Source of the DNA: CABYIR01 sp038103905
Lineage (GTDB): Bacteria > Pseudomonadota > Alphaproteobacteria > Pelagibacterales > AG-422-B15
Reading direction: 5' to 3'
Assembly (NCBI GenBank): GCA_038103905.1
Contig: JAYNZW010000002.1
Span: forward strand, 1-64,000
Length of the DNA stretch: 64,000 bases
Below the pieces are notes generated by a model that saw nothing but the letters and a program-made list of their open reading frames with translations, made no database searches and was not told where the DNA came from. Positions within the stretch are counted from its first letter, which is position 1; each line of letters begins with the position of its first letter. The translations under genes were made by a program, and so were the position numbers. Shown here piece by piece: positions 35,737 to 44,963 of this stretch.

Positions 35737-36672
35737 ATGAAAATTATTGCAGGAAATAGCAACCTTCCCCTATCTTCAGACGTTGGCAAATATCTTCAGA
35801 TTGATCTTGCAAAGGCGACTATACGTAGATTTGCTGATGAAGAGGTTTACGTTGAAATAAAAGAAAATATTAGAGGAGAAGATGTCTTTGTAATCGAGTC
35901 CACATCTTACCCTGCTAATGATAATTTAATGGAACTCCTTGTCATTATTGATGCGTTAAAACGAGCATCTGCGAAGCGTATAACTGCTGTACTGCCCTAT
36001 TTTGGTTATGCTAGACAAGATCGTAAACCAGGTCCAAGAACACCAATATCAGCTAAATTAGTAGCAAATTTAATTTCCACTGCAGGAGCTGACAGAGTTC
36101 TAACTGTTGATCTACACGCGGAACAAATTCAGGGATTTTTTGATATACCAACTGATAATCTTTTTGCTGGTCCAGTTTTCTCTAGAGATATTAAAGAGCA
36201 CTTTGATTTATCAAATCTAGTAGCTGTCTCTCCAGATATCGGTGGAGTAGTAAGAGCGAGAGCGATAGCTAGTAAATTTGGCGCATCAATCGCGATAGTT
36301 GATAAAAGAAGGCCAAAAGCTGGCGAAAGTGAAGTTATGAATATAATTGGTGATGTTAATGGCAAAGACTGTATCATTTTGGATGATATTATTGACTCAG
36401 CTGGAACTATCTGTAACGCTGCAGACAAATTAATAGAAATTGGCGCAAATAGTGTGACTGCTTATGTAACGCATGGGGTGCTGTCAGGAAAAGCTCTTGT
36501 AAGAATAAAAGAATCTAAGTTAAAAGAAGTCGTAATTACAGATACAATCAATAATACAGAAAATGCTAAGGAGCTTAAAAAAATAAGAATCATACCTATT
36601 TCTGACCTATTAGGAGAAGCAATAAAGAGAATTTCTGAGGAAAGCTCTGTCTCAAGCCTTTTTGAATTTTAA
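35737..36672 (+). CDS. prs: ribose-phosphate pyrophosphokinase
   Basis: Makes PRPP from ribose-5-phosphate and ATP for purine, pyrimidine, histidine and NAD synthesis. The 311-residue protein has the canonical features: the N-terminal DEEVYVEI loop, YFGYARQDRKPGPRTPISAKL, the catalytic region with TVDLHAEQIQGFF, and the PRPP loop LDDIIDSAGTI. It heads the prs-rplY-pth-ychF run; the PRPP it makes is used by the phosphoribosyltransferase encoded at 39.1 kb. Confidence 0.97.
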   Translation: MKIIAGNSNLPLSSDVGKYLQIDLAKATIRRFADEEVYVEIKENIRGEDVFVIESTSYPANDNLMELLVIIDALKRASAKRITAVLPYFGYARQDRKPGPRTPISAKLVANLISTAGADRVLTVDLHAEQIQGFFDIPTDNLFAGPVFSRDIKEHFDLSNLVAVSPDIGGVVRARAIASKFGASIAIVDKRRPKAGESEVMNIIGDVNGKDCIILDDIIDSAGTICNAADKLIEIGANSVTAYVTHGVLSGKALVRIKESKLKEVVITDTINNTENAKELKKIRIIPISDLLGEAIKRISEESSVSSLFEF

Positions 36673-36724
36673 TTAATTTGGCTTGCCTTCTATAATAATT
36701 TAATTTAATACCTCTAAAAATATC

Positions 36725-37414
36725 ATGGCAAAAGAAACAAATATTGAAGCTGTAATTAGAGAAGGAGCAGGAAAATCTGCTGTAAAAAAAATTATGGCTG
36801 TAGGGAAAATTCCCTCAATTTTATATGGCCTTAATGAAGAACCAGTAAATATTGCCGTTGATAAGATTTTTATACAAAAAGAACTAAATGCCGGTGGTTT
36901 TTTAACAAAAATATTTAATCTTAGTATTGATGGTAAAAAAAATCTTGCAATCCCAAGAGATGTTCAATTTCACCCTCTCTCAGATCAACCAATACATGTT
37001 GATTTTCTTAGATTATCAGAGGATTCAAAAGTTACCCTAGATATTCCTACGAAGTTTATTAATGAGGAATCATCTCCTGGTCTTAAGCGAGGTGGTGTAT
37101 TAAATGTTAATAGAAGAACTGTTCAATTGAACTGCCCTGCAAACAATATTCCTGAAGAGTTGGTATTTGATCTTACGGGTCTTGAAATTGGAGATACAAT
37201 TAGAATTTCAATGGTTAATTTAGATGAGGGTATAACACCAACTATTACTGATAGAGATTTTACTGTTGCATCTGTGGCTGCACCTACGGTAGTTAAAGAA
37301 CCTGAAGCACAAGCTGAAGCTGCTGAGGGAGATGAAGCAGCTGCTGCAGAAGGCGATGCTGACGCGAAAGCTCCTGACGCTGCGCAAGATTCAAAAGAAG
37401 AAGATAAATCTTAA
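36725..37414 (+). CDS. rplY: 50S ribosomal protein L25 (Ctc/TL5 type)
   Basis: 5S rRNA-binding ribosomal protein of 229 residues. The N-terminal L25 domain contains REGAGKSAVKKIM and KIPSILYGLNEEPV. The C-terminal TL5/CTC domain begins near residue 100. The last 40 residues are an Ala/Glu/Asp-rich low-complexity tail and are noticeably more GC-rich than the surroundings, as is common in alphaproteobacterial L25. pth follows after 42 bases, a conserved pair. Confidence 0.95.
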   Translation: MAKETNIEAVIREGAGKSAVKKIMAVGKIPSILYGLNEEPVNIAVDKIFIQKELNAGGFLTKIFNLSIDGKKNLAIPRDVQFHPLSDQPIHVDFLRLSEDSKVTLDIPTKFINEESSPGLKRGGVLNVNRRTVQLNCPANNIPEELVFDLTGLEIGDTIRISMVNLDEGITPTITDRDFTVASVAAPTVVKEPEAQAEAAEGDEAAAAEGDADAKAPDAAQDSKEEDKS

Positions 37415-37456
37415 AGATTCTTTTTTAAAAATTTTTTTACCATATACTAGCTATCT

Positions 37457-38020
37457 ATGATTGCTTTGATAGGACTAGGAAATCCTGGAGAAAAATATTC
37501 TTTTAATCGTCATAATATTGGGTTCATGACTATTGATAAAATCTGTGAAAACTTGAATGCTGAACCCATTAATGGAAATAAATTTGGTGGCGACAGTTTT
37601 AAATTACAAATAAATAGAAAAAAAATTATTATTTTTAAGTCTCATGAATTTATGAATGAATGTGGGCAATCGATATCAAAGCTAATAAAATTTTATAAAA
37701 TTGAAACAAAAAATATATTTATTTTTCATGATGACTTAGATTTAAAACTTGGAAAAATTCGTATCAAAGAAGGTGGTAATCCTGCCGGTCATAACGGACT
37801 AAAATCAATTGATAGCTTTTTAGGCAAAAACTATAATAGAATAAGAATGGGAATTGAACATCCTGGGAATAAGGACTTAGTCATTAAGCATGTGCTATCT
37901 AACTTTAAAAAGAACGAATTAGATATATTTAATGAAATAAATGAAAATATCTCAAATAATATTAATTTACTAATTAAAGGCGAATATTCCACATTTATGA
38001 ATAAAGTTAAAATAAACTAA
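37457..38020 (+). CDS. pth: peptidyl-tRNA hydrolase
   Basis: Releases tRNA from prematurely dropped peptidyl-tRNA. The 187-residue protein has GLGNPGEKYSFNRHNIGF, containing the catalytic histidine, and the substrate-recognition segments FKSHEFMNECG and IFHDDLDL. The loop GGNPAGHNGLKSI supplies the second conserved histidine. The stop codon overlaps the ychF ATG by one base, so pth-ychF are coupled. Confidence 0.96.
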   Translation: MIALIGLGNPGEKYSFNRHNIGFMTIDKICENLNAEPINGNKFGGDSFKLQINRKKIIIFKSHEFMNECGQSISKLIKFYKIETKNIFIFHDDLDLKLGKIRIKEGGNPAGHNGLKSIDSFLGKNYNRIRMGIEHPGNKDLVIKHVLSNFKKNELDIFNEINENISNNINLLIKGEYSTFMNKVKIN

Positions 38021-39108
38021 TGGGGTTTAGTTGTGGAATAGTAGGACTTCCAAATGTTGGAAAATCTACTCTATTTAATGCTCTCACAAAAAAAATAGCA
38101 GCCGAAGCAGCAAATTATCCTTTTTGTACAATAGAACCTAACGAAGGTACCGTTATTGTACCTGATGATAGGATTTATAAATTAAGTGAGATTTCAAATT
38201 CAAAAAAAGTAATTCCTGCTACTTTAAAATTCTACGATATAGCTGGACTTGTCAAAGGGGCCTCAAAAGGTGAAGGTCTAGGAAATAAATTTTTATCACA
38301 TATAAGGGAAGTTGATGCAATCATTCACTTAGTTAGATGTTTTGAAGATGAAAATATTACTCATGTTAATAATTCAATTGATCCAATTAGTGATTCAGAT
38401 GTTATTGAAACTGAGCTAATTTTATCGGATCTTGAAATGCTTGAAAAGATAAGTTCAGGTATACAAAAATTAGTTAAAAAAGGGGATAAAGATGCTTTAA
38501 AGAAAGCTCAATATATTGATCAGGTAATTTCTCATCTATCAAGTGGAATGGCTGCTAGATCTATTAAAAATATTTCAGAAATAAAAACATATCTAAATGA
38601 ATATAATTTAATAACACTTAAACCTGTAATTTATGTCTGTAATGTTGACGAAAACTCAATTATCAATGGCAATAAATTCTCGGAAAATTTTAAGAACCAT
38701 ATTAAATCAAATATAATTTTAATTTCTGCAGATATTGAGTCACAAATTGCAACATTATCTGATGAAGAGCAATCTGACTTTTTATCGTCTCTTGGATTAG
38801 AAGAGTCAGGTTTAAATAAAATTATTAAAGAAGGCTACAATACTCTCAATTTAATTACTTATTTTACTTCTGGAGAGATGGAAAGTAGGGCGTGGACCAT
38901 TGAAAAAAATACTCTTGCTCCGGATGCAGCCGGAAAAATCCACACTGATTTTAAAAGTGGATTTATAAGAGCTGAAACTATTTCATCAGAAGATTTTATT
39001 GCTTGCAAAGGAGAAGCAAAAGCTAGAGAATTAGGCAAACTAAGAAGTGAGGGAAAGGAATATGCTGTGCAAGACGGTGACGTAATGCACTTCTTATTTA
39101 ATAATTAA
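38020..39108 (+). CDS. ychF: redox-regulated ATPase/GTPase YchF (OLA1 family)
   Basis: Obg-related P-loop protein of 362 residues that binds ribosomes and hydrolyses ATP. G1 is GIVGLPNVGKSTLFNAL at the N-terminus. G3 is DIAGLVKGASKGEGLGNKFL, and the altered G4 is NVDE rather than NKxD, which explains the ATP preference of the family. The C-terminal TGS domain covers roughly the last 85 residues. The usual pth-ychF pairing is present. Confidence 0.97.
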   Translation: MGFSCGIVGLPNVGKSTLFNALTKKIAAEAANYPFCTIEPNEGTVIVPDDRIYKLSEISNSKKVIPATLKFYDIAGLVKGASKGEGLGNKFLSHIREVDAIIHLVRCFEDENITHVNNSIDPISDSDVIETELILSDLEMLEKISSGIQKLVKKGDKDALKKAQYIDQVISHLSSGMAARSIKNISEIKTYLNEYNLITLKPVIYVCNVDENSIINGNKFSENFKNHIKSNIILISADIESQIATLSDEEQSDFLSSLGLEESGLNKIIKEGYNTLNLITYFTSGEMESRAWTIEKNTLAPDAAGKIHTDFKSGFIRAETISSEDFIACKGEAKARELGKLRSEGKEYAVQDGDVMHFLFNN

Positions 39109-39555
39109 ATGAATCATAACCTTGTTTTTCCAACATACGATGAAATTCATGAAAAAGCTGTCAAGCTTGCTGAATTAATTAAAAATAAAAATATAAATTT
39201 TACAAAAATGGTCGTTGTCTCAAGAGGTGGCTTTGTTCCAGCATCAGTTGTGGCTTACTGTCTTGGAATCCAAGATGTCGATATTGTCTCAATACAAAGC
39301 TATATCCATAGAGAAGCAGGAGAAGCATTTGTTCACCGAGCTCCAAAAACAGATGAAGTTGTTTTAGTTATTGACGATATAGTCGATAAAGGAGGAACTG
39401 CAAAAGCACTAAGGGAGTTTATGCCAAATATGCATTTAGCCGTTGTTTACGCTAAGCCAAGAGGTCTTCCTTTAGCGAATACATATGTTGAGGAAATAAC
39501 TCAAGAAACTTGGCCTGTCTTCCCCTGGGATGAGGAAGACAAAGCCAATCACTAG
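39109..39555 (+). CDS. gpt: purine phosphoribosyltransferase (xanthine-guanine type)
   Basis: A 148-residue type I phosphoribosyltransferase using PRPP to salvage guanine/xanthine. The PRPP-binding signature is VVLVIDDIVDKGGTAKAL at about residues 84-101. The N-terminal KMVVVSRGGFVPASVVAY loop and the C-terminal WPVFPWDEED resemble E. coli Gpt. It starts directly after ychF and is convergent with a purine permease ten bases away, a sensible pair for uptake and salvage. Hypoxanthine specificity cannot be excluded. Confidence 0.87.
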   Translation: MNHNLVFPTYDEIHEKAVKLAELIKNKNINFTKMVVVSRGGFVPASVVAYCLGIQDVDIVSIQSYIHREAGEAFVHRAPKTDEVVLVIDDIVDKGGTAKALREFMPNMHLAVVYAKPRGLPLANTYVEEITQETWPVFPWDEEDKANH

Positions 39556-39564
39556 CTTATTTAA

Positions 39565-40854
39565 TTAGGCGATAAAATAAAGAACCGATAAAGCGCCAAT
39601 CACAATTGATCCTGCGTTTAAATCTTCATGCCTACCACTTAAAGCTTTAATAACAACATAAGCAATGAAACCTAATGCAATTCCATGTGCAATACTGAAT
39701 GTTAATGGCATTAATACTGCAGCGAGGACTGCAGGAGCATATTCGCTCACGTCATCCCACTCAATATCTCTCAAATTCTTCAGGAAAAATGTTGCTACAA
39801 AAACTAATGCAGGTGCTGTCGCAAAAGCAGGAATACTTTGAGCTAAAGGAGCTAAAAATAAACATACAGCAAAAAGAACTGCAACGGTAACAGCTGTTAA
39901 TCCTGTTTTTCCACCTTCTTTGACACCAGCGCCAGACTCAATGTACGAAGTTGTATTTGAAGTGCCTGCTAATGCACCCACGGTTGTTGCAACTGAGTCA
40001 GCTAAAACAGCTTTTCCAATTCCATCAACCTTACCTTCGTTATCCACTTTACCAGTTAAGTTGGCAACTGAAGTTAATGTGCCTGCAGTATCAAAAAAAT
40101 CTACAAACAGAAAAGCAAAAGCAACACCTATAAAACCAGAAGTTGCGATTAGACTAAAATCTAGAGAAAAAGCATGAGAGGCAGGAGGAATAGAGCCTAC
40201 AACACCTTCTATAGAGCTGACTCCCATAACCCATGCTATAATACTTACTGCTAAAATTCCGATTATGATCGATCCAGTTACCCCTCTTTTATCCAGGATA
40301 GCCATTATCATGAATCCTACTGCAGCTAGAATAACAGGCATAGATGTAACGTCACCTAAGCCAACAAGCGTTGCTGGATTATCTACAACCACACCAGCAT
40401 TTTTTAATCCAATGATTGCGAGAAACAATCCTATTCCAGCACCAACTCCAAATTTCATACTTTTTGGGATACTGTTAATGATCCATTGTCTCGCTGGGGT
40501 TACAGATAGTAAAATGAAAACTAAACCCGCAACAAAAACTGCTGCTAAAGCTTGTTGGTAAGTGTAACCCATTCCAAATACAACACCAAAAGCAAAAAAG
40601 GCATTAAGCCCCATGCCAGGCGCAAGAGCTATCGGCCAGTTAGCCCATAGGCCCATTATTAAACAACCAATAACAGCCGCTATGATCGTTGCGACAAATA
40701 CACCACCAAAGTCCATTCCTGTTCCTTCAGTAGATAAAATTGCCGGGTTAACAACAATGATATATGCCATTGTTAAGAATGTTGCAAAGCCCGCAACAAT
40801 TTCTGTTCTTACAGATGTACTGTTACTGCTTAGCTTGAATAAATTTTCTAGCAT
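39565..40854 (-). CDS. NCS2-family purine permease (adenine/guanine/hypoxanthine type)
   Basis: Inner-membrane transporter of 429 residues with about 12-14 helices, AzgA-like subfamily of NCS2. The N-terminal EIVAGFATFLTMAYIIVVNPAIL motif and the APGMGLNAFFAFGVV segment are diagnostic. Later the sequence reads FLFVDFFDTAGTLTSVA and GTSNTTSYIESGAGVKEGG, also characteristic. It probably imports purine bases by proton symport. It lies downstream of the bc1 operon on the same strand, separated by 137 bases with a 36-bp near-palindrome, and has a clear Shine-Dalgarno (AGGAG) of its own. Confidence 0.93.
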   Translation of the reverse strand: MLENLFKLSSNSTSVRTEIVAGFATFLTMAYIIVVNPAILSTEGTGMDFGGVFVATIIAAVIGCLIMGLWANWPIALAPGMGLNAFFAFGVVFGMGYTYQQALAAVFVAGLVFILLSVTPARQWIINSIPKSMKFGVGAGIGLFLAIIGLKNAGVVVDNPATLVGLGDVTSMPVILAAVGFMIMAILDKRGVTGSIIIGILAVSIIAWVMGVSSIEGVVGSIPPASHAFSLDFSLIATSGFIGVAFAFLFVDFFDTAGTLTSVANLTGKVDNEGKVDGIGKAVLADSVATTVGALAGTSNTTSYIESGAGVKEGGKTGLTAVTVAVLFAVCLFLAPLAQSIPAFATAPALVFVATFFLKNLRDIEWDDVSEYAPAVLAAVLMPLTFSIAHGIALGFIAYVVIKALSGRHEDLNAGSIVIGALSVLYFIA

Positions 40855-40936
40855 TCGAATCTCCTAATTATGATTAATATCAATCTACATTATGATCTTG
40901 GAGTTTTCGAATAAGATATTTTGAAGATGTGGATAA

Positions 40937-40972
40937 AATTAATTGTATTTATTTAAATAAATTCAATTAATT
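40937..40972. terminator. 36-bp near-perfect AT palindrome, probable terminator of the bc1 operon
   Basis: The two 18-base arms pair with a single mismatch (T/T at 40946 and 40963). The arms have no unpaired loop in DNA form. It lies 20 bases after the cytochrome c1 stop in the direction of transcription and before the purine-permease gene. An AT-only stem at this position could end the bc1 transcript. It could also be an operator for the permease. No other comparable palindrome was noticed. Confidence 0.45.
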
Positions 40973-40991
40973 AAATGAACCAAATAAGATT

Positions 40992-41804
40992 TTAGTGCGA
41001 GTCTTTCCAAATAGCTTTGTTTGTAAAGTAAAATAAAAATGCAAGAATCAGCAGGTAAATTATTACCTTGAAACCCATTCTCTTTCGTTCCTCAAGTTTT
41101 GGTTCGGCCGACCAAGTAAGAAATGTTGTTACATCATGTGCCATTTGTTCTTCAGTGGCTGCTGTACCATCAGTATATTCAACTCCATCTTCATAAAGTA
41201 CTTGTGGCATCGCTATTCGCATTCCTTTAGCATATTCATTATAATAGACTCCATCGTCCAGATCTGTTCCTTCTGGAGCATCTTTATATCCTAAAAGAAG
41301 AGAGTAGATATAATCAGCGCCGTTTGGTCTTGCTTTTACGATCACTGAAAGATCAGGGGGATAAGCTCCACCATTTGCTGCTCTAGCCTGTTGCTCATTC
41401 TCCCATGGACTTACAAACTTATCAGATAGAATTGCAGGTCGCATGAACATTTCACCATCTTGGTCAGGTCCAGTTTCAACCTCAAACATTGCAGCCATAG
41501 CTTTAGCTTGTTTTTCAGAAAATTCTGGCCCACCTGGTTGAATTAGGTTTCTGTAGCTTAGTAAATCCATTGAATGACAACCTGAACATACTTCAGTATA
41601 AACTTGGTATCCTCTTTGTAGCGAGGCTCTCTCAAATTTTCCTAATGGACCTTCAAAAGACCAATATGGCCTCATTGGCTCATGAATTTCAGCTGCAATT
41701 GAAGTCGATTGATATGCCGAAACTGCCAATAGTATTGATAATATATATTTGATAGATCTAAACACGCTAAGCTGATGCAGCTTTCGCTGCCCTCTCCTTT
41801 TCAT
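40992..41804 (-). CDS. petC: cytochrome c1 of the bc1 complex
   Basis: Haem-bearing subunit of respiratory complex III, passing electrons to cytochrome c. The N-terminus has a signal peptide ending near SIAA. The c-type haem site is CSGCHSMDLLSYRNL (about residues 73-87), and the axial methionine is probably in MRIAMPQVLYEDGVEY. A C-terminal membrane anchor follows near residue 245. The frame opens at an ATG (41804) inside petB; a GTG at 41765, one base after the petB stop, is a plausible alternative that also keeps the signal peptide. Confidence 0.96.
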   Translation of the reverse strand: MKRRGQRKLHQLSVFRSIKYILSILLAVSAYQSTSIAAEIHEPMRPYWSFEGPLGKFERASLQRGYQVYTEVCSGCHSMDLLSYRNLIQPGGPEFSEKQAKAMAAMFEVETGPDQDGEMFMRPAILSDKFVSPWENEQQARAANGGAYPPDLSVIVKARPNGADYIYSLLLGYKDAPEGTDLDDGVYYNEYAKGMRIAMPQVLYEDGVEYTDGTAATEEQMAHDVTTFLTWSAEPKLEERKRMGFKVIIYLLILAFLFYFTNKAIWKDSH

Positions 41805-43014
41805 TTAGAACAGGCTCACTAATACTTTTTGGAAGTGGTTTTGTTTTTTCTACAAAACCTAATACTGGTAAGATAACAACGAAATGAACAAAATAATAAA
41901 TTGTCGCAATTCTTGAAATTATAACATAAATACCTTCTGCTGGTTGAGCTCCCAAATAACCAAGTAAAAGAAAATTAGCGAGAAAAATCCAATAAAACTG
42001 TTTAAATAAAGGTCTGTACTTTGCTGACCTTACTTTGGAAGTATCCAGCCATGGTAAAAAAGCGAGAATTGCGATTGCTGAAACCATCATAATTACGCCA
42101 CCCAATTTATCGGGAATAGCTCTTAAGATTGCATAAAATGGAAGGAAGTACCATTCCGGCACAATGTGTTCAGGAGTTTGCAAAGGATTTGCCTGAATAT
42201 AATTATCTGTATGACCTAATAAGTTCGGAGTAAAAAAAACAAAACCAGCAAATACAATCATAAATACGATTAAAGCAAAAACATCTTTTACTACATAGTG
42301 CGGATGAAACGGAACTGTATCTTGTGATCCCTGAACAACATCGATGCCCTCAGGATTATTATTGCCAGGAACATGTAGGGCCCACACATGAAGTATGACC
42401 AGACCAAAAATTAGAAATGGAAGTAAGTAATGTAATGTAAAAAACCTTGTTAATAGAGGAGAGCCTACTGAGTAACCTCCCCACAACCAATTAGTTATTG
42501 ACTCTCCAAAAACAGGGATTGCACTGAATAAATTAGTAATAACGGTAGCTCCCCAAAAACTCATTTGACCCCAGGGTAAAACGTAGCCCATAAATGCAGT
42601 AGCAATCATTAATAGAAATATGAACACACCGATTATCCAAATCAATTCTCTTGGCTCTTTATAGGAACCATAAAATAATGATCGTGCCATGTGAATATAG
42701 ACAGCAATAAAGAACATTGAGGCACCATTTGCGTGAATATATCTCAACAGCCAACCATAGTTTACATCCCTCATGATGTGCTCAACACTTGAAAAGGCTA
42801 GCTCAGCATCTGCAATATAGTGCATTGCTAAAACTAGTCCCGTTATGATTTGGGTCACCAGGCAAAAGGTTAATATTCCACCAAATGTCCACCAATAATT
42901 TAAATTTTTTGGTGTCGGATATTGCATCAAGTGTCCATTAAATAATGTGACAATTGGAAGCCTTTTATCTATCCATTTAGCAACTGCTGATTTTGGTTCG
43001 TAATCTGTACTCAT
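41767..43014 (-). CDS. petB: cytochrome b of the bc1 complex
   Basis: Integral membrane subunit of complex III, 415 residues and about eight helices. The haem-ligand histidines lie in YIHANGASMFFIAVYIHMARSLFYG and in LHYLLPFLIFGLVILHVWALHVPG. The quinol-oxidation site motif is PEWYFLPFYAILR. It carries out the Q cycle between ubiquinol and the Rieske/c1 subunits. It starts eight bases after the petA stop and overlaps the cytochrome c1 frame, giving a compact petABC operon. Confidence 0.98.
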   Translation of the reverse strand: MSTDYEPKSAVAKWIDKRLPIVTLFNGHLMQYPTPKNLNYWWTFGGILTFCLVTQIITGLVLAMHYIADAELAFSSVEHIMRDVNYGWLLRYIHANGASMFFIAVYIHMARSLFYGSYKEPRELIWIIGVFIFLLMIATAFMGYVLPWGQMSFWGATVITNLFSAIPVFGESITNWLWGGYSVGSPLLTRFFTLHYLLPFLIFGLVILHVWALHVPGNNNPEGIDVVQGSQDTVPFHPHYVVKDVFALIVFMIVFAGFVFFTPNLLGHTDNYIQANPLQTPEHIVPEWYFLPFYAILRAIPDKLGGVIMMVSAIAILAFLPWLDTSKVRSAKYRPLFKQFYWIFLANFLLLGYLGAQPAEGIYVIISRIATIYYFVHFVVILPVLGFVEKTKPLPKSISEPVLNEKERAAKAASA

Positions 43015-43022
43015 ATTAATGT

Positions 43023-43535
43023 TTATCCAATTTTTATCGTGTTATTGTCTAAAAATACATAGTCCGGAATTTCTAAATTTGTAGGTGCAGGTCCCTTTCT
43101 AATTCTACCAGAGGTATCATAATGTGATCCATGGCACGGACAGAACCAACCATTGTAATCACCCTTGTTTCCAAGTGGAATACAACCTAAATGAGTACAA
43201 ATGCCAACCATCACTAACCACTCAGGGTTTTGAACCCTAGTGTCATCACCTTCAGGATCAGGTAGGTCTTCTAACTTCACTTTTTGAGCTTCGTTAATTT
43301 CTTCTTCAGTCCTTCTTCTTATAAAAACTGGCTTTCCACGCCATAAAACAGTGATACTTTGACCTGGTACGATTGTAGATACGTCTACTTCAGTTGAAGC
43401 AAGGGCTTTAACTGATGCATCAGGATTCATTTGTGATACAAGAGGTATACCTATTGTTGCAGCTCCCGCAGCACTGAATGCCGCAGTTGAAATGAAAAGA
43501 AAATTTCTTCTAGTTACTGGCTTTGAGTCCGACAA
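43023..43535 (-). CDS. petA: ubiquinol-cytochrome c reductase iron-sulfur (Rieske) subunit
   Basis: Rieske 2Fe-2S protein of complex III, 170 residues. The N-terminal TRRNFLFISTAAFS is a twin-arginine-type signal and the membrane anchor. The cluster ligands are in CTHLGC and CPCHGSHYD near residues 113-140, and the GPAPTNLEIP segment is typical. It is the first gene of petABC and divergent from trmL. Confidence 0.97.
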   Translation of the reverse strand: MSDSKPVTRRNFLFISTAAFSAAGAATIGIPLVSQMNPDASVKALASTEVDVSTIVPGQSITVLWRGKPVFIRRRTEEEINEAQKVKLEDLPDPEGDDTRVQNPEWLVMVGICTHLGCIPLGNKGDYNGWFCPCHGSHYDTSGRIRKGPAPTNLEIPDYVFLDNNTIKIG

Positions 43536-43664
43536 ATTTACAATCTCTTATTGAATAATTAGTATTTAATCCCAATATGTTCTTTTATCAAAAAACCATT
43601 GAATTTGTCACCTAAATTTTGTGGCAAGATGACGCATATTAAAAAATTAGATAAGATAAAAATT

Positions 43665-44111
43665 ATGAAATTAGTCATTTTTCAACCTGATATACCTCAA
43701 AACACTGGTGCAATGATTAGAACCTGTGCATGCTTTGATACAGACATTGAGATTATTCACCCTTGCAGCTTTCCTCTTAATGGTAAACTCCTTAAAAGAT
43801 CTGCAATGGATTATGGAAGTTCAATTAAAATAACCGAGCATGATAGTTGGGATGCATTTAGAAAATCACTAAAATCAAAAAAAAGAATTATATTGCTCTC
43901 TACTAAGGGAAAGATTGATTATACTGATTTTATTTTTCAGAATGATGATTGCTTAATGGTTGGAAGAGAATCTGCCGGTGTTCCTAATGAAATCCATAAT
44001 GAGGTAGATGAAGTTGTTACTATTCCAATCTCTAAATCATCCAGATCTCTGAATGTTTCAACGGCAGCTGCAATTGCTTTATCTGAAGCAAAAAGACAGC
44101 TAAAAGTATAA
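43665..44111 (+). CDS. trmL: tRNA (cytidine/uridine-34-2'-O)-methyltransferase
   Basis: SPOUT-class methyltransferase that 2'-O-methylates the wobble base of tRNA-Leu. I chose the ATG at 43665 (148 aa) over an upstream start at 43599, because the family begins KLVIFQPDIPQNTGAMIRTC. The knot region shows LMVGRESAGVP and the C-terminal SRSLNVSTAAAIALSEA motif. It stands divergent from petA, a neighbourhood seen in other alphaproteobacteria, and two bases before hemF. Confidence 0.93.
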   Translation: MKLVIFQPDIPQNTGAMIRTCACFDTDIEIIHPCSFPLNGKLLKRSAMDYGSSIKITEHDSWDAFRKSLKSKKRIILLSTKGKIDYTDFIFQNDDCLMVGRESAGVPNEIHNEVDEVVTIPISKSSRSLNVSTAAAIALSEAKRQLKV

Positions 44112-44113
44112 AT

Positions 44114-44959
44114 ATGAAATATTTGAAAAAGAAAGAACTAGCTCAAAAATGGTTTAGATCGCTACGTAATGAAGTAATTAACCAATTTGAAAAAATTGAG
44201 AATCAAAACTCTAAAAAACAAATAAAATTTAAGAAAAAAAATTGGAAAAGAAAACCACATCTTAAAAAAGATAATGGTGGTGGTGAAATGGCAATAATGC
44301 ATGGGGATATTTTTGAAAAAGTTGGTGTAAATATATCTACAGTTTATGGCCAGTTATCGAATGACTTCAAAAAAAATATACCTGGTACAAATAAAAATTC
44401 TAATTTTTGGGCTAGCGGAATTTCAATTGTTGCTCATATGCAAAATCCTTACTTACCTTCATTTCATTTTAACACGCGAATGATTCAAACATCTAAAATA
44501 TGGTTTGGAGGCGGTATGGATATGACTCCTACTTTTAAAAATATTAAGCATAAAAAATTATTTCATAAAAAAATTAAAAATATGTGTGATACGCATGATA
44601 AAAATTATTATAAGAATTTTTCAAAATATTGTGATGAATATTTCTATTTGCCCCATAGAAAAGAAGCTCGCGGTGATGGTGGCATCTTTTATGATTATCT
44701 TAGCTCAGATTCATGGGAAGACGATTTTGATTTTACAAAAGATGTTGGTACTTGTTTTATTGATGCGATCAGAGAAATAATAATGATGGATATTAATAAA
44801 AAGTGGAAAAAATCACATAAAGAACAACAAAAAATTAAACGTGGTCGATATGTTGAGTTTAATTTATTATATGATCGAGGTACAAAGTTTGGACTTCAAA
44901 CTGATGGCAATATAGATGCCATTTTGATGTCAATGCCTCCTGAAGCTAAATGGATTTAA
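44114..44959 (+). CDS. hemF: oxygen-dependent coproporphyrinogen III oxidase
   Basis: Oxidative decarboxylation of coproporphyrinogen III to protoporphyrinogen IX, requiring O2. The 281-residue protein contains GGGEMAIMHGDIFEKVGVN, HMQNPYLPSFHFNTRMI, the metal-site strand WFGGGMDMTP, and FNLLYDRGTKFGLQT. The basic N-terminal region is lysine-rich. It supports an aerobic organism and provides haem for the adjacent cytochrome genes. Confidence 0.97.
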   Translation: MKYLKKKELAQKWFRSLRNEVINQFEKIENQNSKKQIKFKKKNWKRKPHLKKDNGGGEMAIMHGDIFEKVGVNISTVYGQLSNDFKKNIPGTNKNSNFWASGISIVAHMQNPYLPSFHFNTRMIQTSKIWFGGGMDMTPTFKNIKHKKLFHKKIKNMCDTHDKNYYKNFSKYCDEYFYLPHRKEARGDGGIFYDYLSSDSWEDDFDFTKDVGTCFIDAIREIIMMDINKKWKKSHKEQQKIKRGRYVEFNLLYDRGTKFGLQTDGNIDAILMSMPPEAKWI

Positions 44960-44963
44960 TAAT

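Noticed and set aside
36129..36428. 99-codon antisense reading frame inside prs
   Set aside because: A shadow of the conserved prs coding sequence on the other strand.
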